A stretch of DNA of 64,000 nucleotides from Euborellia annulipes (GCA_023213315.1 JAKCPI010014408.1:1-64000); one strand, 5' to 3'; positions 45,288 to 56,271 are shown, numbered from the stretch's first letter. Made by a program: numbers and translations. Notes: a model not told the origin generated them from the letters alone.

Positions 45288-45492
45288 TGGTAGATTGGCA
45301 ACCCAATGACTACCTCACTAATGAATTTTTCGATTAATGGTTCCAGAGTAGCGGACCACGCATACTCAGTTACTAAATCGCCCTAGAAATTAACAACTTA
45401 GCATTCTTAGTTCGCTCTAGAGGAGCTCTGGAGCCATTAATCGAAAAATCCATTAGTGAGAAGTTAATTGGGTGCCAACCTTCCAGGAACGA
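45288..45492. repeat. 200 bp foldback
   Basis: GTTTCTGGTAGATTGGCAACC / GGTGCCAACCTTCCAGGAAC outer arms, with inner arms CTCACTAATGAATTTTTCGA / TCGAAAAATCCATTAGTGAG and TTAATGGTTCCAGAG / CTCTGGAGCCATTAA. Related to 37012-37135. Confidence 0.75.
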
Positions 45493-47010
45493 ATTTACGT
45501 ACCCCTCGTACCTTGACCATAATGACGAAATTACACCCCTTTATTTTCTTATATTCTAAAAATTATTATTATTATACAAAACATTTTGATAAACTTAATG
45601 AAATTTCGATCATTTATTTTAATGCTGCTTGGAAAATTAATATTTCCTGCTTAATAATAATAATAATACGTATATCTTCAATAAGCAACCCCCAATATTT
45701 AATCTCTTTAGTAAATAATAGTAGCTTCCAATTTATATTGAATAATAATATACAATCAGTTTGTGCCGATCAGAAATACGGGGCCAAAGCAAACAGGTCT
45801 CTAGTGAGAGGGACAATATTTGTCAAACTAATTCCTTTGAAACACAATCATTTAGCCTAAATACGACTGTGCTCTGTTTGTTCGTGATTGTATATGTGTG
45901 TGGGTTTGCAAATTCCCGATCAAAGCTGCACAGTCACAATAGGAATGGGGAGAGATGGATGAGACCACCACCACCTCAGGGGTGAAGATGCTCGGCCAAT
46001 CCCGGATTTGCACATCCCTTGGGTCCATTCACTGGAATTAGCCTCAGGGATCCGATTCCATTTAAAAAAAAAAAGAAAAAAATTGGCACCTGCACCTGCT
46101 CGAAATACTAGAACTCTTGCTACTGTAGCTGTTTCATTCGAAATTCAATTTCGAATTTAATAGGCTTTTAATGTTTTTTTTTTTTTTTTGTTATGACATG
46201 TATATGCTAACCCTTAGGCGAATTATAAAGATACATACTATTTTTAGCTCAATTGAATTATTTCGCTTTAAAAGTCTCTCGGTTCTAATCCCAGAAAAAA
46301 ATATATTATTCAATATGTACAATTAGTTGGATAATTAAATTTAATTACAGGCTGCCTATTTTTGAAATCCAAATATTTTATCACGACTCTCAAACTGTCA
46401 TAGCCAAAACTTTCCCTCACTAAAATCATTAACCATTCAAAGCGGTTTCCGACTTCAATATTTATAAAAGAGGAAGAAAGAAAGCTCTGCTTTCTGATTT
46501 TGTGGAGTTCCAATCATGGATCTAAAAAATCCTAATTAAATTCTCATTGGAATTTTTAATAAATTTTTCCAAATTTTTTTTTCTAATTGACTCATTATAT
46601 GTAGCTTCTTTATTTGGTTAGATATAAATAGCCCTGGACAAATATCAATAAGGGAATTTGTTAGGAAGATAGAACTGAGGGCAAAAGGTTAAATGTTAGA
46701 CAACTCCTTCCAAAGTTTGACGGCTGGTCACCCTAATAGAGATTAAAGTATTACGTCAAAACATTTGAAAACTAGGTCTCTCATTAACCTTCACTTTTGA
46801 AAGCTAACAAACAAGATAGGATTTAACTCACTTGAGGGGTGAAATGTAATTTTTAAATATATTATTTTTTAATAGAATTAAAAAGATAATTAAAAAAAGA
46901 CGGAAATTTAAAAATGATTCTAATCTGATAAAGGGCACAAAATCTTTTGGAGAAAAAATTTTATTCTCTATATGCATTGTTTGGTTTAAACTCTGGTTTA
47001 AACCAAATAA
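45493..47010. other. No recognisable gene
   Basis: Includes frames of 130 and 74 codons (45468-45985) that I do not recognise. They overlap one another, lack splice context and start inside a foldback arm, so coding is not supported. 45955-46050 is somewhat GC-richer. 46310-46513 on the - strand has no recognisable similarity. Confidence 0.4.
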
Positions 47011-47014
47011 TTTA

Positions 47015-47132
47015 TAGGTAGCAGGAGCAGGCAGCCAGGATATCAGTCTCCACCAAATAAAACACTGTTTCTGTCCTAAACAGAGAGTTATTTCGTGGAG
47101 ACTGATATCCTGGCTGCCCGCTCCTGCTACCT
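47015..47132. repeat. Near-perfect foldback hairpin
   Basis: TAGGTAGCAGGAGCAGGCAG / CTGCCCGCTCCTGCTACCTA outer arms; inner arms CCAGGATATCAGTCTCCACC / TGGAGACTGATATCCTGG. About 50 bp arms, short centre. Same family as 2430-2962 by the CAGGCAGCCAG and ACAGAGAG blocks. Confidence 0.8.
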
Positions 47133-47227
47133 ATTGGGGCAACAACCTCAGATGGTTCTTTTAATGTGAATTTGCACACGAGGAAGCTCCATTTCAAATT
47201 TATTGAAATCGAATGAAAAATAAAATA

Positions 47228-47738
47228 ATTGGTGTGACTGGTCGTACCGAAGGTCTCCTATCTTTCATATGAAGAACAATAGTAAAGTGGTCTTCACAGG
47301 TTTACAAGGGCAAAATGAGAATATACAAAAGACCATCTAAAAAATAATTGATTTATTATTCGTAAAGAATTTTAATCAAAATCGTTGGAGCAAATTTCGA
47401 GAAAATCAAAAAAAAAAAAAAAAAAAAACTGAAAAGCTTCATCAGTAAAGTACTAATACTTTTTGGCCGATTTTGATCAAAAACTCATTTTCACGTCTCA
47501 GGAGGGTGTCTAACAAATATAAAATTTCAACCCCCTAGCTCAATTCCTTCATGCTTTGAACTCACACAGGCAGACAGACCATGTTGCGAAAACCACTTTT
47601 TTGGATTCAGGGGACCTCAAAACGTGTAGGCCTATAAGCATCAAAATCTCGACATCGAATTTTTGATATGAAACCAATACATTCTCTCGGGGTTATATAT
47701 TAAAAAGAAATAACATATAGAGGTAAGAGAAAGTAAAA
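47228..47738 (-). mobile_element. Rep A copy, hairpin and palindrome lost
   Basis: Starts with a vestige of the hairpin (GGTGTGACTGGTCG), skips the palindrome region, then the full core to GACATCGAATTTTTGATATG and the end hairpin at GGTAAGAGAAAGTAAA. Confidence 0.75.
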
Positions 47739-48124
47739 ATTAAGCCAATGCGCTATACACTAAAGTTAAATGAATATTTAATATTTATTCACAAATAATT
47801 ATCTAAAACGTGTGTGATTTTCAAAAATTGTTTTTATTACAAATCCTTACTGGTTAAACAAAACAAAAAAAGTAACAGGATTTATTTGCTCTTATGATGG
47901 AAACAGCAAAAGTTAATATCAAAGTAGCCAATGGCTTGAAGGTTTACTTGTTAATCTGATCTTCGGAATTTTAAATAAATATTATATAATATTCATTAGC
48001 GGATTTATTTGGTTTTCTTTTTTCCAAAGCTAATATATAATTACTTACAAAAAATATATATATACTATAGGCTAAGCGAAAGCTTATAAGATTTAAATTT
48101 TCTGATTACATGACCAAAAACACT
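47739..48124. other. No recognisable gene
   Basis: AT-rich spacer. Confidence 0.4.
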
Positions 48125-48260
48125 CAGGAGACTCACATCACGTGGATGGCGTCCACGAGTTACCTGAGTTAATGTTGGTACTTCGTTCCATCCTTGCTTA
48201 ATTTCCTTAAAGAATTAGACCTTATAACGGGCCGGTTTGATTTCTTCCTATTCTCCCTAT
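48125..48260 (+). mobile_element. Rep D copy, decayed
   Basis: CACGTGGATGGCGTCCACGA, GGGCCGGTTTGATTTCTTCC and CCTATGGTCATG align in order with the intact copy at 24101-24334. Ends and target duplication are no longer clear. Confidence 0.5.
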
Positions 48261-48837
48261 GGTCATGTTTTCACATTATTATACTTGATAAAATGAAACA
48301 AAAATTTGTTAGAATGCTTTGTCATAAGATTTCATCTGATAAAAGCGCTTAAATCTCTTCCATTTTAAAGTGATTAATAGATAAGACTCGCTCTTTTGTT
48401 GTTAGAATCCATTCTTTAATATTATATATTATTATTTTAATATATTACCTCGGTTCTTTTCGGATCGTTTTCATATTCTAAAGCTTTTCAGCCATAAATA
48501 ATATCGGCCAATAAAACGGAGAATTTTCGGATTATTTTATTCGATATTATATCACCGCCTACATCTGTTTTAATACTTTTTATTTCTATTCTGTTTTTCC
48601 TTTTGCAAAAAATTTACATTATGTTCGACTTGGAAATCTACAAATGTTTAGCATCTTTATTTATTATACGACAAAAATAAAAACGAAGGGTTGCAAAATT
48701 AGACAAATTAATTTACTCTTATTAGGTTTGAGACGAGAACAAACACTCCGTTTTACTCTAGGATTGGATCCATTTTGAGAAAGTGTTACAGTAACTATTT
48801 CTCAACCTTTTAGTATTATTATTATTATTTGAAATTC
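48261..48837. other. No recognisable gene or repeat
   Basis: AT-rich. Nothing supported. Confidence 0.4.
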
Positions 48838-49290
48838 CTATCAGGATCCCCGTTTATTTACCAGAGGGGCTTTCGTGCACGAAGACACACACACACACCT
48901 CAAACCCAACCGGCCTCTGGCCGTAGCCATCTACCGGCACCCCGTGAAGTTATATCATTTCCTATCTCTAACTCCTCCTCCTGCGTTTGTCTCTAGCTAG
49001 TGAACTAATCCTTATTTCTGGTTCCTTTTTTTTATCCAACCTCTTCTATGCTGAGGAGGATGTCCTAGTTTGATGAGGGAATCCTTCAGCACCGGCGTGT
49101 AGCCTGCTCCTTTCGAAGAATGCATAACTGCATGCAGGGAATCATCTTTACGTCCCTTCCACAGGACGGGATGTCACAGCAACTCCCTCTCCTCGTAGAG
49201 TTGTCTGGGGGCTATTGTGCTGAGAACCTTTTAGTATTTGCGACCCAATTTTCAATCGGAATTTCCATCGCACGTCCCTCTCCCTCATAC
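48838..49290. other. GC-richer block of unknown origin
   Basis: About 450 bp clearly richer in GC than its surroundings, bounded by ATT/AAT microsatellites (48818-48832 and 49291-49311). It contains CCAACCGGCCTCTGGCCGTA, CAGCACCGGCGTGTAGCC and a CA run. Frames are short (a 62-codon frame on the - strand). It could be a fragment of a larger retroelement, but no domain is recognisable. Confidence 0.4.
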
Positions 49291-49364
49291 AATAAATAAT
49301 AATAATAATAATCAAATAGGTAAAATGAATGAGCAAGCAGCTAGTTATATTTCAATTTATTAAT

Positions 49365-49440
49365 AAACCAGGGCCGAGGTTTCGGTCACATATGGGACCA
49401 TCTTCAGGGTCAGGTTAATGTCTGGAAATATATATAATCC
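49365..49440 (-). repeat. Solitary hammerhead-like arm
   Basis: On the - strand: CTGAAGA (49401-49407), TGGTCCCATATGTGACC, GAAAC (49379-49383). GGTC and GACC can pair directly before GAAAC around a CATATG centre. Flanks CCAGGGCC and GACCCTGAAG pair poorly. Similar to 955-974. Confidence 0.6.
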
Positions 49441-49511
49441 TCGCCAAGTTATATTGGGCATACACAATTGTACGTAGCATAATCATGATAATGCCTCAAA
49501 TTTTATTATTA

Positions 49512-50930
49512 TCATAGCATGGACAGTGATTCAAGTACTTGTACTTTACTGATGCACTTTTTCAGTTTTTTTTTTTTTTTCGATTTTCTCAAAATTCTCT
49601 CCAACGATTTTGATTAAAATTGAAAAATCAATTACACTAGTCGACAAGGTTTTTTTCACAAGAAATCTGATTAGTGAACCTAGTGCATTTTTTCACCCTG
49701 AATTCAGATATGTAGTTAGAATTTTTCCATCAGGCACAGTTTTAGAGATATAGAGCAAAATAGATTTTAGTCGAAAATGGGCTCTAAAACGGCTTTTATT
49801 TAAAATGTTCAAATTATTTTTTAACGCCGCACCCCGTCAAATTATGCAGATAGTTAGAATACATATAAATTTTAAGTTTCATCCCAATCGGAGGTCATTT
49901 AGACGTGCCGCAAACGGCTTAAAGTTTAGAAAAATCGAAATTTTCAAGATTTTTGGTGCTTTGGTCACCCCTAATACAATTTTAGAGATCCCTGAATGAA
50001 AAAAACATATATGTACGATATTCTATAGTTCTTTGGCTTTCTAAAAAGCATTCATTCGTAAAAATCTGTTAATTATTAACGAAATTATTAATAAAAACGT
50101 GAGCAAAGAAAAAACACAAGTACACTCACTGGTCGAAAAAAATGGACTTCAATCGAATTAAAAAGCGAACCCTATCTACGAGAAGCTAATGTATCCTCTC
50201 TGAGCATCGGGTCACGGGCCCTAATTATATTATATATTATTAAAAAAATATATTTTTTGAATCTCATATCTTTCTTTATACTTCTAAAAGAACAAGAGGT
50301 CCATTTTTTTTGTCCAGTGAGTGTACTTGTGTTTTTTCTTTGCTCACGTTTTTATTAATAATTTCGTTAATAATTAACAGATTTTTACGAATGAATGCTT
50401 TTTAGAAAGCCAAAGAACTATAGAATATCGTACATATATGTTTTTTTCATTCAGGGATCTCTAAAATTGTATTAGGGGTGACCAAAGCACAAAAATCTTG
50501 AAAATTTCGATTTTTCTAAACTTTAAGCCGTTTGCGGCACGTCTAAATGACCTCCGATTGGGATGAAACTTAAAATTTATATGTATTCTAACTATCTGCA
50601 TAATTTGACGGGGTGCGGCGTTAAAAATAATTTGAACATTTTAAATAAAAGCCGTTTTAGAGCCCATTTTCGACTAAAATCTATTTTGCTCTATATCTCT
50701 AAAACTGTGCCTGATGGAAAAATTCTAACTACATATCTGAATTCAGGGTGAAAAATACTTCTAGAATTTCATATCTTCATTCTTGTGAAAGAAAAAAAGT
50801 TCATTTTTGTCGACTAGTGTTATTTTTGTGACATGGTCTGTCTGTCTGGTTGTGTTTGACGATTTTAAAGCATGGAAGAAATGAGCTACAAGGTTGAAAT
50901 TTTATATTAAGTTAGGGTAGTTTTTCATTT
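49512..50930 (+). mobile_element. Rep A pieces flanking the giant palindrome
   Basis: 49512-49634 is Rep A core (ACTTTACTGATGCAC ... GATTAAAATTGAAAAATCAA). 50823-50930 is an earlier part of the consensus (GACATGGTCTGTCTG ... GAGCTACAAGGTTGAAATTT). Their order is inverted relative to the consensus, so this was not a simple insertion into one intact copy. Confidence 0.65.
49635..50819. mobile_element. 1,185 bp giant palindromic DNA element
   Basis: Left arm about 49635-50149 and right arm about 50296-50819 are nearly perfect reverse complements of about 515 bp around a 145 bp centre. It ends CACTAGTCGACAA / TTGTCGACTAGTG and is flanked by TTA on both sides (49632-49634, 50820-50822), consistent with a 3 bp target duplication as in PIF/Harbinger, though the flanks do not come from one intact target. 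The arms hold only short frames (62-64 codons, not recognised). The small arm divergence implies recent formation or arm homogenisation. Confidence 0.8.
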
Positions 50931-52415
50931 TTTTTTTATTTTTTTTTATTTTAAGTCATAGGGAAAGGCTGCGTGACTGTTTTTATTAGCTTTGATAGGG
51001 TCTAACAATAATATTTTGGATTCAAAGTATTTTTCACAGACAATTATCTTATGAATTTTGAAATATTTTTTTTTTTTAACTTGAATTTCCATTTGAAAAA
51101 ACGATTTCTTTACGAATCGTTGGAATGAAAAATTAAATTAATTGGAATTTATTATTTATATACATGAAAATGTCAAATTAACAAATTCGTTAGCAGGCTT
51201 TTTTAGGCGAAAGAAAATAAACCATTAACTTTTTAAATTAAATTGAAATTGAATTTAATTATATATACATAATACGCGTGGCTTGCTTGCTACTACCATC
51301 CTACCCGCCCCTGGCACCCCCTCGTTTCACGTCTACCCACCCTCATTTCTAAATACTGTATATTCAAATGAGCTTGTATTCAGAATAAATTACAAAATTA
51401 AAGAACATAATTATATTTATATTTTTAGATTCGTTATTTTTTTTTTTCTTTTCGTATTCATTTTTTTTTTCTTATAAAACTTTTTTATAATACAAATATG
51501 AAAAGTTTTTTTTTTAAATCTTTTTGATTATTCTTAAGTATAAATAAATTTAATTTGTCCAAAAGCGTAATGAAGGAATATTCAATATTTTAGAAAAAGT
51601 TACTCTTAAATGTTGAAAGATAAACATTAAAAAAAAGTTGCGTAATTGTATAAAAAATATTTTTTATTTTCATATTCGTAATTATCCACGTTTATGAATC
51701 TTAATAAAACTCTTAAGATTATTCCATCTGTCTTTTTTACGCTAATTTTAATGAAGGATATAATTGATAGATGTAGCATTCTGGCTGCTATTATTTGCTA
51801 TCGGTCGGATAAGTTTGCTAGTTGACTAGAAGTGAAGCAACAGACCCAGACTCGTACAACTTTATCTTCCATCTGTATATTTCCAAATTTTATATAACTC
51901 TGGGTTAACCCCAATCATAGAGAATAAACTTGGATTGGAATATGTTGACTAGTTTTGTACCATATTGAATTTATTCATATTAAAATTAAAAAAAAAAAAA
52001 AAAAAAAATAGCAGCCTGAGAGAAGAACTATCCTAGACTTGAGCAAACAATACTTGAATATGAATAAATTCAGCCAGAAAAATATACTAAATATTGATGA
52101 TAGGCCCTACATAATGAAGATTATAAAAAACAAATTCCTCTTCCATTATAGTAAATTGAATTTTAACTCTTTGATGTTTGATTTTGCATTCGCATTGAAA
52201 TTATTTATAACTATATTCATTACAGAGATATTGAATTAATTATTTCAAATGAATTAGATTTTGTTATTGTAATTAATAATTCGCTACAACACGAGAAGAT
52301 TATTTTTTAACAAGCTACTATCATTGATAATATTAAAACAAAAAAAAATGTATATTCAAATATATATAAAATTCTATTATTAAATGTTTTTCTATATAAT
52401 TGATATAAAAGTTTA
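50931..52415. other. No gene; fragment of an unclassified repeat
   Basis: 51783-51846 (TTGCTATCGGTCGGATAAGT, AGAAGTGAAGCAAC) matches 19930-19983. The rest is AT-rich; a poly-A tract lies near 51989-52009. No coding support. Confidence 0.45.
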
Positions 52416-52571
52416 TTAAAAAATCTGGTGTGACTGTCGCACAGCACGCAACTTTCGATTACCGAAGGTAAGATAAAGTTATGTGCTGTGCTTGTCACAC
52501 CAGATTTTTCGTGTCGACATATATTTAGTTTCCGCCGATATATTAAAATTCAAGATATAAAATTTATAAGT

Positions 52572-53838
52572 CTTCTTCTATCTTCGCCTTAAATCCCGGG
52601 GTGCGGGGTCGGCGGGAAAGGGGTCTTGGAATGGATTATTTACGACCGGAAGAAATAGAACAGGTCGGCCCGTCGCACATAGGAGTATTTGTTCAATAAA
52701 CCCGGACAAAAGTCGAAATCACTAAGTTATTCAAAAGTCGCAATAAACTCATTGTTTCTCAAGCTAGATAACCGGTGCGTCCTAAGGTAGGCTTAAAAAT
52801 TCCATGGCTCTACACTTGTTTACATACGAGCAGTCGGAACTCAGTCAATATCTAGATCGCATCTCTTTTGTTCTAGGCTGCTTCGATTGTGCTAATAGTT
52901 TGAATTGCTCTAGTATTTCCGTGTGAATGTTTTACAAGAAAAAGCTTTTGAATATTGCAGAAGGAGGTACGTACTATATTTTAAAACATAAATTGATTCA
53001 TTTGCAGTCAGAATTTTACATTTACAAACTATTTTACGAAGCCATAATTTTGCCATACATTTTTAGTTCAATTTTCAGACAAAAGCATTTTTGTTTATGT
53101 GTCTGATCTTGTCGGGCTATCATTTATATACTGTCTTAAAATATAGTTATTTGACTATTATATACCACTCTTACATCTTCCCCCTAAATCCCCCATTTTG
53201 TTTTACAGTTACTTCAAATTAATGAGTAAAAAAATGAATTATTTCAAGAAAAACAAAATGGCCGACTTAAGGGATGATGTAAGTGTGCTATATAATAGTC
53301 AAATAACCATATTTTATGCCTATATATAAATAATAGCCAGAAAGATCAAACACATAAACAAAAATTCTTTGTCTGATAGTTAAACTAAAAATGTATGCCA
53401 AAAATTTTGGCTTCGTAATATAGTTTGTAAACGTAAAATTCTGACTGAAATGAATCAATTTATGTTGTGAAATACAGTATCTAAGTAGTAAGCTCAGAAT
53501 TTACTATTTCCTTCCAAAATCTTGGGGGGGGCGGTCGCCCCCCCATTGTCACCCCCCCTTAAAATAGCTTCCTTGTTTATGGCTACCTTAGGAGGGACCG
53601 GTTATCTGTTGAATAGCTTGAGGAACAATAATTTTATTACGAATTTTGAGTAACTTAGTGATTTCGACTTTTGTCCGGGTTTATTGAACAAATACTCCTA
53701 TGTGCGTCGCACGGTCTGACGCCTGTTGAAAATATAGAAGAAAGGGTCAGACATGTAAAGAACAGAGACTGTCAGTCCCAGTTCGGGTAGCTCGTGGTCG
53801 TCATCCACGTACCCACAAGACGTGGGCCCCTGAGCAAG
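52572..53838 (-). mobile_element. Rep D retroposon split by a palindromic element
   Basis: Flanked by an exact 14 bp duplication TAAAATTTATAAGT (52558-52571 and 53839-53852). The element (3' tail on the left, CTTCTTCT; 5' end on the right, GGGCCCCTGAGC) aligns with 24101-24334, except for a 1,031 bp insert at 52675-53705. Confidence 0.8.
52675..53705. mobile_element. 1,031 bp palindromic DNA element
   Basis: Ends GCACATAGGAGTATTTGTTC / GAACAAATACTCCTATGTGC, flanked by GTC on both sides (52672-52674, 53706-53708; alternatively a 7 bp GTCGCAC repeat). Arms are roughly 480-550 bp and meet near 53225 with almost no loop. They differ by a few indels, including a G/C-run block at 53523-53560 only in the right arm. 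The empty site is seen in Rep D near 24225. No recognisable ORF. Confidence 0.8.
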
Positions 53839-54165
53839 TAAAATTTATAAGTATGGGAAAATATTTATATTTTGTTACCATGGCAATCCTATCTTCTCTA
53901 TGAAGTACAAGAGTAAAGTGTGCTTCAAATAATTTTGAGAGCAAAATGAGAATATACATTTAATAGAGCATCTAAAAAATAATTGATTTTTGAATTTTAA
54001 TCAAAATCGTTAGACCCAATTTTGAGAAAATCTAAAAAAGTGAAAAATTACATCAGTAAAGTACTAGTACTTGTTGGCCGATTTCATCTTTGAGAGGCTT
54101 CAAGTACTAGTACTTTAATGATGTACTTTTTTTTAGTTTTTTTTTCAAATTTTCTCAAAAAACAC

Positions 54166-54886
54166 GAGCTCCAGTTCGGTCGACCCGAAACTCTAATTTA
54201 TTTGAAATAATTAATTCAACATCTCTGTATTAAATATACAACAGTTAAAAATAATTTAAATGCGAATTCAAAATTCTTTTTGAAAAATTAAAATTAAAAT
54301 TCTTAAGAATATTATTAGTTATTTAAATCGGTTTTAAGATGACCACATCATTTGCAATACTTTTTTGTTTTATATTAATAAAACCAAAATATCTTGATTT
54401 GATGTAATTTTGCATTGTCGTAAATTCACGAAGATGGATGAGAATCACTTGGCTTTTTTTCTCTCTCTCTATCTCTCTTTCTCTTCAAAATAGCAATCCT
54501 TGAGATAGAATTTTTTATCAATTTGAAGAGCCAAAGGGAATCTCGCGACAACGACCTTAAAGCGAAATTTATTTCCCATTTTCAACATCGATTCTCAGGC
54601 TATTTTTATGAAAATTCGATTATCGTTCACGTTCGTTGTTGGTAAAAAAAAAAACCACGAAACAACATGGTTTATTATACATATTTACATGGTGGATTTA
54701 AATATAAAAACATAAAGACTCAATTTAGAAATGAAGAATTATATCGTTTCTTTTTAATGAGCCACCTGTTTGCCTTACGTTCTTGGAAAAATAAAAGAGT
54801 CATTTGCATTACTTTAGACATCTGTCACAGTACACGGTCTTCTTCTGTTTCAATAATGGTATTTTGGTCTTTTTTTGTGGTTTCAG
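54166..54886. other. Intron-like sequence before the protease exon
   Basis: AT-rich. Frames from 54667 onward read through into the exon but start upstream of its acceptor and show no similarity there. The segment GGTCTTTTTTTGTGGTTTCAG ends at 54886 as the 3' splice site. Confidence 0.5.
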
Positions 54887-55011
54887 AGGAGGATTACGAC
54901 GCCTTCTGTCTTGCATATATGTTCACCTACCGAGACTTCGAAATGGGCACTTTGGGCTTAGCGTGGACAGGCGATCTTAAAAATGCTGGAGGCGTTTGCG
55001 AAAAGAATGGG
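54887..55011 (+). CDS. kuz: ADAM10/Kuzbanian metalloprotease exon
   Basis: An acceptor tract ending TTTCAG (54886) and a GTAAGT donor (55012) bracket 125 nt: two bases completing a codon, then 41 codons. The exon reads EDYDAFCLAYMFTYRDF, then EMGTLGLAWTG, then DLKNAGGVCEKNG. This is the stretch of the reprolysin-type catalytic domain of ADAM10 that precedes the zinc site, with the typical CLAY.FT.RDF and GLAW.G motifs and a cysteine in GGVCEK. ADAM10 is a type I membrane protease that sheds ectodomains, notably of Notch and its ligands. The wording follows arthropod Kuzbanian more closely than vertebrate ADAM10 (from memory). Upstream prodomain and earlier catalytic exons were not found in the window. 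The exon ends in phase 0, matching the next exon. Confidence 0.93.
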
Positions 55012-55179
55012 GTAAGTGCAGACCAGATGTCGACATTTTCATTTTATTTGATATTTAATTTTAAGTACCTATTTTGTTCCTTGAAAATTCCTCTTCAATT
55101 TAAAGATGTAATTGTACTTTAATTAAGTAGACTATTTCTCTTTTTTTTTACTCAGAGTTATATTTAGACTTTTTTTGTT

Positions 55180-55320
55180 GAAGCCCGTGACCCGTGGCTT
55201 CTCGCACTGGGGTCCCTGGTTCGCCTCCCGTCCCAGGCGAGAAAAATTTATTTCATTTGATTTGATTAAAAATCATTTGAAATAAATAGGGATGGGGTCT
55301 AAATGGCCTTTTAAAGTCTA
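55180..55320 (+). mobile_element. SINE family S2
   Basis: GGTTCGCCTCCCGTCCC (B-box-like), GCGAGAAAAATTTATTTC, GAAATAAATAGGGATGGGGTC, TAAATGGCC. It is better preserved at the 5' side than 37795-37950 and inserted in the first part of the protease intron. Confidence 0.65.
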
Positions 55321-56051
55321 GCACTTAACCAGGTCTATTCTCTAAAAACAGGCGTTAAAATTTAAAATAAACAATTGGGTGTTAAAAAGTAATCTAAAAA
55401 CAATCACTGTTAAAAAATGCTATTCAAAATCACTTCCTTGTCTCAAATAGCTATTCTGTAAACAAAAATTTAAAGCCAAAGCGTTAACATTTAGCAAATA
55501 GTGTTAAAAATTAATGCCATGTCTAGGGGGTGCCTTTAATATTTTAACGTCGTGTTTAAAATAAACATGGCGTCCTCAACCTAAAAAGTAAGGTTATGAT
55601 TTTGATAACTTTGAAATAAAAGCAACATGTTGACTTCGCTGTTAAAACTTTGTTTAGAGCAGCGTTTTCCAAACTGTGAGGCGCGCCTCCCTAGGGAGGC
55701 GCGGACTAGTCTAAGGGGAGGCGCGAATATTGGCCACCAAGATCAATTTCCCAAATGATTGCTACGTGTAGTTTTATAAATAAAATGTGAGTGTTTAAAA
55801 AAAAAAAAAGATTGGATAAGGGGTTGCAAAATTAAAAAAAATATTTTTTTAATTTATTTTAGCTAAATTGAAGCCAAATAAATAGAAAACATTCAAAAAA
55901 TAGCGTTGATTATTATTTTGATTAGGGGGGGGGGGGTGGATGAAGGGTTGATTATTTAAGAAAGGCCTTGGAATATTCCAAATCACTTGTTGACATTCTT
56001 TTCCAGTTACTAAATAAAGTTAGATTAGAGCAAAAGGTATTTTTTTACTTT

Positions 56052-56271
56052 TAATAAAAAGGGAATTGTTATTTTCATCTGTTTTATTCCAAAACAAAGA
56101 GAGAGACGAATCTCTCGTTCAGTCGAGTCGAGTGCGTTGCCGGGCTGCAGGCGCCGACCTCGTGTCTTTTTCAGTTGTGTTTTAAGTGAATCAAAGTGAA
56201 TAATTAATATAGTGTAACCCACCCTGACCAACTCTGTCAGCCAACACACCCTCTTGAGTGTCTTATTAAAG
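56052..56271 (+). promoter_or_regulatory. Promoter-like block with splice donor
   Basis: GTTCAGTCGAGTCGAG (initiator-like, A at 56121), a GC-rich patch with GGCTGCAGGCGCCGACC, a second TTTTTCAGTTGT (56168), then a 5' UTR-like tract ending TTATTAAAG|GTAATT after 56271. Similar in order to 9495-9755. Being inside a hAT-like composite, it may be a transposon promoter; an internal promoter of the protease gene is the alternative. Confidence 0.3.

Larger units (their letters stand above)
52424..54165 (-). mobile_element. Rep A copy split by nested insertions
   Basis: The long hairpin (52420-52508) and TTTCCGCCGATATATTAAAATTC lead to the Rep D insertion at 52572. Rep A resumes at 53839 with AAATATTTATATTTTGTTACCATGG and continues through its core until about 54165. 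The Rep D insertion is framed by a 14 bp duplication of Rep A sequence. Confidence 0.8.

Noticed and set aside
45468..45985. 130- and 74-codon frames as a possible gene
   Set aside because: They start within a foldback arm, overlap each other in different frames and show no recognisable similarity or splice context.
49805..50751. 62-64 codon frames in the arms of the giant palindrome
   Set aside because: The two arms encode different frames, neither shows a recognisable domain, and the arm symmetry argues for a non-coding element.
54667..54886. 5' extension of the frame that runs into the protease exon
   Set aside because: A clear polypyrimidine tract and TTTCAG lie at 54886, and similarity to ADAM10 begins only after it.
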